From contig NZ_CP180536.1 of NCBI RefSeq assembly GCF_047777955.1, positions 1-64,000 of the forward strand: 64,000 bases of DNA, written 5' to 3'. Every line of letters begins with the position of its first letter. The first letter of the stretch is position 1. This document shows, one piece after another, positions 58,274 to 64,000 of the stretch. A program made the position numbers and the translations under genes. The notes below the pieces were generated by a model, which had not been told where the DNA came from, searched no databases, and worked only from the letters and a program-made list of their open reading frames with translations. Source of the DNA: Didemnitutus sp047777955 (lineage in GTDB: Bacteria > Verrucomicrobiota > Verrucomicrobiia > Opitutales > Opitutaceae).

Positions 58274-59702
58274 ATGCTGCGAATAACGATGCTTCGGACC
58301 GCCCGACCGCGGCTCCGCTACCACAAACTCAGCGACGCCCTCACCGAAGCCGAGAAGGCCGGCCTATGGCTCGGCGACGGCTGCAAGGCGATCGGCATCG
58401 CCCCCGGCCAACCCGTCGCGATCGAGGACCTGCACTCCGCCCTTGAGGGCTACGACCGCCGCGGCGTCTTCCTCGGGCTCCGCCGCGACAAGCGGCGGCG
58501 ATGCGGATGGGACGTTTGCCTGAGCAGCAGCAAAGCTACTCCGTCGCCGCGCTCTGCGGGCCGGCGCCGCTCCAGGAGGCCTGCGCCGGCGCCTGGCAGG
58601 ATGCCATCCGCGCGTTCGTCCCGATCCTCGAAACGCTCGCGTGTCGATCGGACGGCGGTAAACGCCCTCCCTGCCCACCGGCAACCTGATCGTCGCCGCG
58701 TTCACGCACGAGCGCAGCCGTCACGACGACCCGCACCGGCACACGCACTTCCTCGTGATGAACGCCACTCACGACGGCCGCTCCTGGCGCGCGCTCGAAC
58801 CGGTGCGATTCTACCGCAACGGCCGCGACCTCGATCGCGCGTTCCAACGTGAACTGCTCGCAGGCCTCCAGCGCCGCAACGTCGCCGCGGTCCTCGATGC
58901 CAAAGGGCGCGTGCAACTGCCGTTCGTCTCCGAGCCGGCCTGCCGGCGTCTCTCCCGCGCCCGCCGGACGATCGAGCGCGCGCTGTCCAATCCGCCGGAG
59001 TCGATGGCCACGCTCCGCCACGAGCAGACGAAGGCCGCGCTCCTCAATGATCGACTCCGACCGCGCAAGAAGACGCTCGATCGCGCGAAGCCGTTCGATC
59101 GCATGCTCACCGCGGCCGAACTCAACGCGCTGCTCAAACAACGACCGACGCCGCCAAAACCGGCGCCGAAGCCAGCGGACTTCAACCTGCTCCAGTCCTT
59201 TCTCCGGTCCGTGCTCTCGTGCGAGCCGTTCCCCACGCCAACGCGGATCTTCGCCGCCGCAATTCGCACCGCGCAGCGCAACATCACCTGGCCGATCCTG
59301 CGCTGCATCGACACCGCGCAAACTCTCGCGACCTACATCCGCCGGCCGGCCAAGCCAGTCCCGCGCGCAATCGCCGCACGCGCCCGGCCGGAACGCGCGC
59401 GCCCCGCGGCCGTCCCCTGGGCCGATCAACTCGCGCAGCGCCAAAAGCAGGCGGCACTCCGCCAACAGCAGCTCGCCGCGCAGCAACGCGCCACCGCTTC
59501 CCGATCGCGGCTCGACCAGCTCGCGCAGCGCCAGCGGATCGCCGCGTTCCGGCAACAGCAACCGACCGCGCATCCGCACGCGATCGCTCCGCGACCGCGG
59601 CCGAGCGCAACCACGAAGCAACGCCCGACGGCTGGCGCTCGCACGCGCGCCGGCGGCGCGCCGATCGCGGTTCGCGCGCAGCAACGCTCCCGCTCTTCAT
59701 GA
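58274..59702 (+). pseudogene. MobF/TrwC-type relaxase interrupted by two frameshifts
   Basis: The first frame (58274 on) gives MLRITMLRTARPRLRYHKLS, with a catalytic Tyr candidate, then GLWLGDG and GWDVCLSSSK, the TrwC relaxase start. It then continues in a second frame (SVAALCGPAP, about 58540-58650) and a third (TGNLIVAAFTHERSRHDDPH, about 58675), which holds the HUH-type metal site around HRHTHF. Each shift is what one missing base would cause. The C-terminal half is coiled and basic, with no helicase domain. Either a base-calling error or a true pseudogene; if intact it would nick oriT. Confidence 0.75.
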
Positions 59703-59989
59703 ACGCCCACACCGACCCCACCTACTACTCCGTCGGCCGCAACGGCACGTGGACCACTGAGCCGGCGCCGGCGAGCTTCTTCACATCGCGCGGCGCGACG
59801 ATCTCGCCGAGCCGAATCCATCCCGAGGACAGCGGCATCATGACGCTGTGGATCGACGGCACCAACGCCGGCACGCTCTTCCCCAAGCAGGAGGATCAGA
59901 TCGCGCACCTCAGGGCGCACGGACTCCTCGATGCAGCTCCGCTGCCGAAACCGGCCGCGCCGGCGACGCGTGGCGCACGTTGTCGCTGA
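59699..59989 (+). CDS. Hypothetical protein (96 aa)
   Basis: Starts at an ATG overlapping the relaxase stop (ATGA), so it is probably made with the relaxase. It has TYYSVGRNGTW and WIDGTNAGTLF, without a recognised family. The tail is Pro/Ala-rich. Confidence 0.55.
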   Translation: MNAHTDPTYYSVGRNGTWTTEPAPASFFTSRGATISPSRIHPEDSGIMTLWIDGTNAGTLFPKQEDQIAHLRAHGLLDAAPLPKPAAPATRGARCR

Positions 59990-60083
59990 TCCGCACTTGA
60001 CGATCGCGCCGCCGATCTCGACTGTTGCAACCAGGCTGGGACGCCCTCCGGTCCCACAAAATCGGAACCCAGCTTAGGGCCAG

Positions 60084-60116
60084 CGCCCCGGTCTTCTCAC
60101 CGGGGCGTTTCCTTTT
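60084..60116 (+). terminator. Rho-independent terminator after the relaxase genes
   Basis: CGCCCCGGT-CTTCTC-ACCGGGGCG (60084-60107) gives a strong 9-bp stem, followed by TTTCCTTTT. It ends plus-strand transcription and could also limit the minus-strand operon ending at 60097. Confidence 0.75.
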
Positions 60117-60195
60117 CACATTCACGGCCACGCAGGTGGCGATCGCGGTAGTCGCAAAGAAGCCGCGCGACACGAATTGCCTCCTCCACGCTCAT
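60097..60195 (-). CDS. Mini protein (32 aa)
   Basis: A 32-residue frame (MSVEEAIRVARLLCDYRDRH) starts at an ATG overlapping the stop of the 60192 gene (ATGA). The coupling suggests it is translated; no function is suggested. It is too short to judge by composition. Confidence 0.4.
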   Translation of the reverse strand: MSVEEAIRVARLLCDYRDRHLRGRECEKETPR

Positions 60196-60386
60196 GGCTC
60201 GCCCAGAGCAATGCGGTCTCTGAACTCTGTGGAGGCCTGCGCCGACGGCTCCCCAGTCTGCACACGAGCGCTGTTCAGCGCCCGCACCACGGCGGGCGAC
60301 CAATCACCGTGCGGATCGGTGCACAGCCATGCCAGGCACACCTCGCGAACTCGCCGAAGGAACCGACTGATTTTCATGGCGTTCAT
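60192..60386 (-). CDS. Hypothetical protein (64 aa)
   Basis: It has a basic N-terminal helix (MNAMKISRFLRRVREVCLAW). Both ends overlap neighbours (ATGA junctions). No family recognised. Confidence 0.5.
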   Translation of the reverse strand: MNAMKISRFLRRVREVCLAWLCTDPHGDWSPAVVRALNSARVQTGEPSAQASTEFRDRIALGEP

Positions 60387-60598
60387 CCTTCGTCTCCGTC
60401 TTCGGCGTTCTCAAACTCAACCGGATGCCGCGCACGGCGCGTCGTGCCAGAGCACTTCGGGCAACGGTGTTTGCCGCCGCCGCGAGTCCAACCGTCTCGC
60501 GCAAGCGACGGCCATTCCTCCGTCAGCGTCCGCGCATCCAGGCGGACGGAATCGTGGCAGGTGTCGCAGCAGAGTTCCTTGGCGATGCGGATGCTCAT
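60383..60598 (-). CDS. Small zinc-ribbon protein (71 aa)
   Basis: CCDTCHD (about 9-15) and CPKCSG (about 51-56) form a classic four-Cys ribbon, with an acidic C terminus (EFENAEDGDEG). The ATG at 60598 overlaps the stop of the 60595 gene. Confidence 0.6.
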   Translation of the reverse strand: MSIRIAKELCCDTCHDSVRLDARTLTEEWPSLARDGWTRGGGKHRCPKCSGTTRRARHPVEFENAEDGDEG

Positions 60599-60828
60599 GC
60601 GGCGATCGCGGCTCTGCCCGCCTCGGTGATGTCGATGCAGACTTCGCCCGTGTAAATGCCGAGCGGCCCAAGCCGCTCCGGGCTCGTCCGGCAATAGCCG
60701 CGTGTGACCAGGCTTGCGATCGCCGGCGTCGGCTTTCCGTCACGCAGGCGCCAGTTTTTGCCTTCCGTGAGTTTTCGCAGGAACGCGAGTTCGTTATCGG
60801 TCAGCTTACTTTCGATCACAGTGCTCAT
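60595..60828 (-). CDS. Small winged-helix-like protein (77 aa)
   Basis: LTDNELAFLRKLTEGKNWRL and ITEAGRAAIAA resemble the ends of a winged-helix domain. It heads the four-gene operon 60828-60097 and its ATG is 35 bp from the start of the TTGACA -35, the same spacing as the leaderless set. Confidence 0.6.
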   Translation of the reverse strand: MSTVIESKLTDNELAFLRKLTEGKNWRLRDGKPTPAIASLVTRGYCRTSPERLGPLGIYTGEVCIDITEAGRAAIAA

Positions 60829-60840
60829 GGACAGACGCTT

Positions 60841-61722
60841 TCAGTAAAGCGCTTTGCTGTCAATCCCACAGCCGAAGGCCTCCGCGTGCAATTCGCCGTC
60901 GGCCACACGAGTAACCGGTCCGCTCATGCGCACGGCGTAGCCTTCGCCAATCTCGATCCCGATCTCGCCACCCGGCATGTGGACCGTAACCGCCCGGTCC
61001 ACCATGCCCAGACGGTGCGCGACGGCCGCCGCAGCACACGAGCTGCTTCCCGAGGCGAGCGTGTAGCCGGCCCCACGCTCCCAAATCTCGATCTCGATGT
61101 TTCCCCGATCGCGCACGCGCATGAACTGCACGTTCGTCCGTCGCGGAAAATTCTGATGCGTCTCGATCGCCGGCCCGAGCCGCCTCGCGACGGCTTCCGA
61201 CATTTCATCGAGCACGATCACACAGTGCGGATTCCCGATCGTCGCGGCCGTGAACGCAAGTTCGCGGCCGTCGATCGTCATCCGCTCATTCACCACATCG
61301 CGGGGCCATCCCACGACCGGAATCGCCTCGCTCGCAAAGGAGACTCGACCCATGTCAACCTCGACTCGCCGGCCGCCGTCACACACTACCGCCGTGACAA
61401 CGCCGCCTCGCGTCTCGATCCTGAACGCCTCGCCAGTGCCGACGCGCTGCGCGTCGGCCAGATACCGGGCGAAGATCCTCACGCCATTCCCGGACATCTC
61501 CGCCTCCGAACCGTCCGGGTTGAAGATGCGTAGTCCGAACGGCTCACCAGGCGCGCTCTCGGCGCCCCAGAGGATGCCGTCGGACCCGAGCCCGTAGTTA
61601 CGATGACAGATCGTGCGGACCAGCTCGCGGGTTGGCTCCCAACCCTCCTCGCGCGGTCCCGTCACGATCGGCCCCATCACAATGTAGTCATTGCCCAAGG
61701 CATGGTATTTCCGAAAGCGCAT
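60841..61722 (-). CDS. DapF-family epimerase homologue with Ser in place of both catalytic Cys
   Basis: The protein (293 aa) has the full diaminopimelate-epimerase framework: HALGNDYIVM, NPDGSEAEMSGNGVR, NPHCVIVLDE and ERGAGYTLASGSSSCA. The known family uses two cysteines, in C-G-N-G-x-R and in A-C-G-S-G. Here these are Ser77 and Ser224. DAP epimerase activity by the normal two-cysteine mechanism is therefore unlikely, and another substrate, another chemistry or a regulatory role must be considered. The ATG at 61722 is chosen at the conserved N terminus. It has its own palindromic promoter, as does the racemase operon. Confidence 0.85.
   Translation of the reverse strand: MRFRKYHALGNDYIVMGPIVTGPREEGWEPTRELVRTICHRNYGLGSDGILWGAESAPGEPFGLRIFNPDGSEAEMSGNGVRIFARYLADAQRVGTGEAFRIETRGGVVTAVVCDGGRRVEVDMGRVSFASEAIPVVGWPRDVVNERMTIDGRELAFTAATIGNPHCVIVLDEMSEAVARRLGPAIETHQNFPRRTNVQFMRVRDRGNIEIEIWERGAGYTLASGSSSCAAAAVAHRLGMVDRAVTVHMPGGEIGIEIGEGYAVRMSGPVTRVADGELHAEAFGCGIDSKALY
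60842..60863 (-). promoter_or_regulatory. Palindromic promoter of the 60828 operon (shifted type)
   Basis: TTGACA (60858-60863) directly borders CAGTAAAGCGCTTTGCTG (60842-60859), which also contains the dapF stop. A -10 17 bp on is poor (AAGCGT). Operator and -35 are shifted relative to the other promoters. Confidence 0.5.
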
Positions 61723-61760
61723 GGCCCCGAATCTCCCGGCGCGCCGGCGCCGGTGCAACT

Positions 61761-61782
61761 CTGCAATCCGCTTTACTGTCAC
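61761..61782 (-). promoter_or_regulatory. Palindromic promoter of the DapF-like gene
   Basis: CTGCAATCCGCTTTACTG (61761-61778) is a weaker copy of the shared palindrome, bordered by GTGACA (61777-61782) as a possible -35, as at 60842. A leader of about 25 nt carries GGGAG ahead of the ATG at 61722, so this one is not leaderless. Confidence 0.5.
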
Positions 61783-62057
61783 GGCCGCGCGCCAGCGCGG
61801 CCCACACTCCGCGGCGCCCACCGCGCCGCGGCCTACCTCGGAACCAACAGGCAGGCCCCCCACAGACCACACCCACACCGCGCGCCGCCAGGCGCGCCCT
61901 ACTCCCACGCGGCTGCGCCGCTTCCCTACACCAGAACCTACACCCGCGCTTGACTCCCACCATTCGATCGCCCGAACTCTGCCCCGCGTTCGCAAGGTTC
62001 GTTGCGAGACGACTAAGCTCCCGCCCCGGATGTGTGTAGTCCGGGGCGGACCTGTTT
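61783..62057. other. Gene-free stretch with GC-rich hairpins
   Basis: GGCCGCGC-GCCA-GCGCGGCC (61783-61802) and CCGCGGCGC-CCACC-GCGCCGCGG (61809-61831) are perfect stems; GGCGCGCC-type repeats continue to about 61900. They may end the minus-strand 62817-62058 operon and insulate the DapF-like gene. No coding frame here is convincing. Confidence 0.5.
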
Positions 62058-62522
62058 TCAGGCTGCCGCCTTCATCACGACCAGCGCCCTCGACGGCTGC
62101 GCACGCCGCCACTCGCGCATTTTCCTGATCGCGTAGGCATCGGCGTCGCGCTCCGACATCCGCCCGCGGCTACCCCACACCCGCCGGCCGCGGGGATTGC
62201 GATACTGCCAGATGTGGCGCAGCTCGTGCGCCACCAGGGCAACCAGCGCTTCCTCGAACGTGCAGGCCTCCCAATCCATGTAGCCGTTCTTTGCCGGCGT
62301 GTGGTAGATCGCCCGCAGCAGATACGGATCGGGAATCTTGCACGTCACATAGCGCCCGGCGTAGCAACGGCCGCTGAACCAGTTTCCCCGCCGGCAGCGC
62401 TTGAACCAGATGCGCACGGGCCCGCAGCCGCCAGGCGCGCAGAACCTCACCACTTCACGAAGGAACGCCGACGGCACGCGCGTCGTGTTCCTGAACTTCG
62501 GCTCGGAAAGTCTAACGTGCAT
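62058..62522 (-). CDS. HExxH metalloprotease-like protein (154 aa)
   Basis: LVALVAHELRHIWQ (about 92-105) has the HExxH zinc motif, and SERDADAYAI supplies a third ligand downstream (a gluzincin/SprT-like arrangement). An N-terminal basic segment precedes it. It probably cleaves a protein or peptide; the substrate is unknown. It overlaps the 62512 gene by 11 bp. Confidence 0.75.
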   Translation of the reverse strand: MHVRLSEPKFRNTTRVPSAFLREVVRFCAPGGCGPVRIWFKRCRRGNWFSGRCYAGRYVTCKIPDPYLLRAIYHTPAKNGYMDWEACTFEEALVALVAHELRHIWQYRNPRGRRVWGSRGRMSERDADAYAIRKMREWRRAQPSRALVVMKAAA

Positions 62523-62817
62523 GGCAGCTCCCTTCGTGCGTCGCGCGCGCGCGACGGATCGCCGCGGCGGTCCGTGCCGCCGCCTCCTTGAGGCCTGCGG
62601 GACTCAGCGACCGGTTCTCTCTGCCGGCCGGTCCATCCGGGTCCGCGTAGAAATCCGCATCGCTCAACAGTTCATCCAGGTGCGGGTCGTCGATCGACAA
62701 CCAGGCGCGCCGGCGATCCTCTCTCACGATCGCCGGCGTCGGCAATTCTCGGTCCGCATGGTCCCGCAGAAACACGAGCCCAACGGGGAATAATACAGCG
62801 TTCGATTTGATGTGCAT
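62512..62817 (-). CDS. Hypothetical protein (101 aa)
   Basis: It is acidic in the middle (DDPHLDELLSDADFYADPDG), with a hydrophobic strand at the start (AVLFPVGLVFLR). No family recognised. The ATG is 8 nt after an extended -10, so a leaderless mRNA is likely. It is coupled to the metalloprotease gene. Confidence 0.6.
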   Translation of the reverse strand: MHIKSNAVLFPVGLVFLRDHADRELPTPAIVREDRRRAWLSIDDPHLDELLSDADFYADPDGPAGRENRSLSPAGLKEAAARTAAAIRRARATHEGSCHAR

Positions 62818-62834
62818 ACGCGCATATTATATCA
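62818..62834 (-). promoter_or_regulatory. Extended -10 promoter of the 62817 operon
   Basis: TGATATAAT (62826-62834) is a consensus extended -10 on the minus strand, 8 nt before the ATG at 62817. No good -35 is seen, as is usual with extended -10 promoters. Confidence 0.6.
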
Positions 62835-62970
62835 AACCGCTTTCCCCGGTTCGGCCGTTTTCGCTCTGAAATCAGCGACTTGCGCGACTCTCCCCGGGCG
62901 CCGATTTTTCTTGATCGGCTTCTTTCACGGCCGCCCGTTATCGAAGAGCGGGCGGATATTGCCGCCTATA

Positions 62971-63489
62971 TTATTCCGCTTCCGGCGCCTCGTCCTCGTC
63001 TGGATCGGCCAAGCCGACCTCCTCGTAGCGCTTCACGATCGGATGCCGCTCCGTCTCGCCCTCCGAATTCGTCTCCAGGCGGAACGCCTGCACGCAGCAA
63101 CCGATCTCAGGGTCATCACGCAAGCGCGCAATCTTCTGGAGCGACAGCAACGCTACCAGCTCTTCGAGCTGCCAATGATCCTTCGCCGCCTGCGTCTTCC
63201 TGAAAACCGTCACCTCGATGTTGCCGAAGACGAGGGCCATCTTGTTGCCCATGTTCAGCGACTCGCTGAACGCGATCCACGGGACAAGCAGCGTCGTCAC
63301 GCCGCCGTCCCAATCGAGCCGCAGACACGGCCCGGTGGCCTTCGCCTCTTCAAATGGTTTTTTCTGGGTCGGCTTCACCTCCGCCTTTGGCGTTGCGCCG
63401 GCGGCGCCGCCGGCACGCGTCGGCATGCCGCGCATCAGCGCGCTCTTCGTCGTTGCGGTGGGGGCCTCGGGTTTCGGTGCTGCACTCAT
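62971..63489 (-). CDS. Hypothetical protein (172 aa)
   Basis: It has a Pro/Ala/Thr-rich N-terminal third, then a beta-rich domain (CLRLDWDGGVTTLLVPWIAF) and an acidic end. No family recognised. It follows the Clp-like gene by 7 bp, so it is likely on the same transcript. The 62835-62970 gap holds only the stem CCGCCCG/CGGGCGG (62931-62937/62949-62955). Confidence 0.6.
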   Translation of the reverse strand: MSAAPKPEAPTATTKSALMRGMPTRAGGAAGATPKAEVKPTQKKPFEEAKATGPCLRLDWDGGVTTLLVPWIAFSESLNMGNKMALVFGNIEVTVFRKTQAAKDHWQLEELVALLSLQKIARLRDDPEIGCCVQAFRLETNSEGETERHPIVKRYEEVGLADPDEDEAPEAE

Positions 63490-63496
63490 AGTTCGT

Positions 63497-64000
63497 TCAC
63501 TCCGTTCGGATTTTCAGTTCCTGCCCCACCAATTCGAGGCGGAGCTTGCTGCCAGGCAGAGTCTGAACAATCGCCTTGAGCAGGGCTTGGCTCTCTTCCG
63601 ATTCCCAGTCCTTGGGAAGCTCGATGCCCTTTTCCGCGAGGCATTCCAGGATCTTCTCCACAATCCCCGCTCGCACGTGATACTCAACGGTGTTGCGCAT
63701 TGGACGGGCGCCTAGCGTCTCGTGAAATCCCTGCGCCACGATGAAGCGAAACACTCCGTCTCCGATCACGATTTCGCGCCCGAGCCGCGCGCTCTGGAAT
63801 CGCGCTTCGTCGGTCAGCATGTCCCGCGCAATTTGCTCCTGCACCCTGTAGGTCAGGCCGCGGAACACGATCTTGTCTGTGAACCGCGCCCAGACTTCAG
63901 GCCGGAAGTGAGTCATCGCTTCCTGCTCGATGTGCTCGGCAACGAGAGCGTAGGGCAGATTGCCCATCTCCATCGCATCCGCACTGCCAAGGTTCGAGGT
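63497..64000 (-). CDS. ClpA/ClpB-type AAA+ protein, C-terminal part (truncated by window)
   Basis: The frame runs past the window edge. The visible end starts TSNLGSAD, the sensor-1 motif of the second AAA+ domain, continues HFRPEVWARFTDKIVFRGLT (the arginine-finger region) and GARPMRNTVEYHV, the ClpA/B small-domain signature. An unfoldase or disaggregase is expected. Its 5' end lies beyond 64000, so length and partners are unknown. Confidence 0.8.
   Translation of the reverse strand, partial: TSNLGSADAMEMGNLPYALVAEHIEQEAMTHFRPEVWARFTDKIVFRGLTYRVQEQIARDMLTDEARFQSARLGREIVIGDGVFRFIVAQGFHETLGARPMRNTVEYHVRAGIVEKILECLAEKGIELPKDWESEESQALLKAIVQTLPGSKLRLELVGQELKIRTE

Noticed and set aside
59990..60083. 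Possible tRNA-like folding after the relaxase genes
   Set aside because: Short stems such as GGGAC/GTCCC exist, but there is no GGTTCGA-type T-arm, no acceptor pairing and no anticodon arm of correct size.
60841..61722. Ordinary dapF for lysine synthesis
   Set aside because: Both catalytic cysteines are serine and no other lysine genes are nearby, so normal DAP epimerase activity cannot be assumed.

Overview
The window is GC-rich Gram-negative DNA, almost fully coding, and reads as the end of a large conjugative, plasmid-like replicon rather than core chromosome. No rRNA, tRNA or core housekeeping operon was seen. It carries type IV secretion genes, a coupling protein, a MobF-type relaxase, plasmid-type P-loop ATPases and many small uncharacterised genes. 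The host cannot be fixed from sequence alone; the outer-membrane secretin and pilus genes require a diderm host, and a Verrucomicrobiota- or Planctomycetota-like host is only a guess.

Layout. (1) 1-3620 is a degraded, shortened mirror image of 3621 to about 8850, folding at about 3620 in a palindrome-rich stretch. This is either a hairpin (covalently closed) end of a linear replicon read through by long reads, or a fold-back sequencing artefact. (2) 3977-8140, plus strand: two unknown proteins, a C5-cytosine and an amino-methyltransferase, and two small proteins. (3) 8339-39186, minus strand: about 30 closely packed genes, probably very few transcripts. In transcription order they are a TraK-like protein, a ParA-like ATPase, an HNH-like protein, an MmcB-like nuclease, a 1655-residue methyltransferase/helicase, small membrane proteins, VirB3-, VirB4-, lipoprotein, VirB5/TrbJ- and VirB6/TrbL-like proteins, and then without a break a PilT-like ATPase, secretin, GspE/PilB ATPase, pilin, PilM/N-, PilO- and PilP-like proteins, PilC/GspF, a minor pseudopilin and a NERD protein. 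Recognisable VirB8, VirB9 and VirB10 are absent, so the type IV pilus/type II secretion set may supply the outer channel. (4) 39249-44288, plus strand: a small CxxC protein, the VirD4/TraG coupling protein, a P-loop protein and a protein with a conserved C-terminal motif. (5) 44300-63973, mostly minus strand: many short operons, most starting at a shared promoter in which an 18-bp palindrome of consensus CAGTAAWGCGCTTTRCTG lies between the -35 element and the start codon. In six of these the start codon is only 6-9 nt from the -10 element, implying leaderless mRNAs. (6) 57874-59989: candidate oriT and a MobF relaxase interrupted by two frameshifts.

The most unusual metabolic content is a co-directional operon (55501 down to 51940) of two mini zinc proteins, a PurD-like ATP-grasp ligase, an alanine-racemase-fold enzyme and an arginyl-tRNA-protein-transferase-like enzyme, plus a DapF-family protein about 5 kb away behind the same kind of palindromic promoter. 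Both catalytic cysteines of the DapF homologue are serine. I infer a mobile-element pathway for D-amino-acid or peptide modification of an unknown target. The window ends inside a ClpA/ClpB-type AAA+ protein gene.
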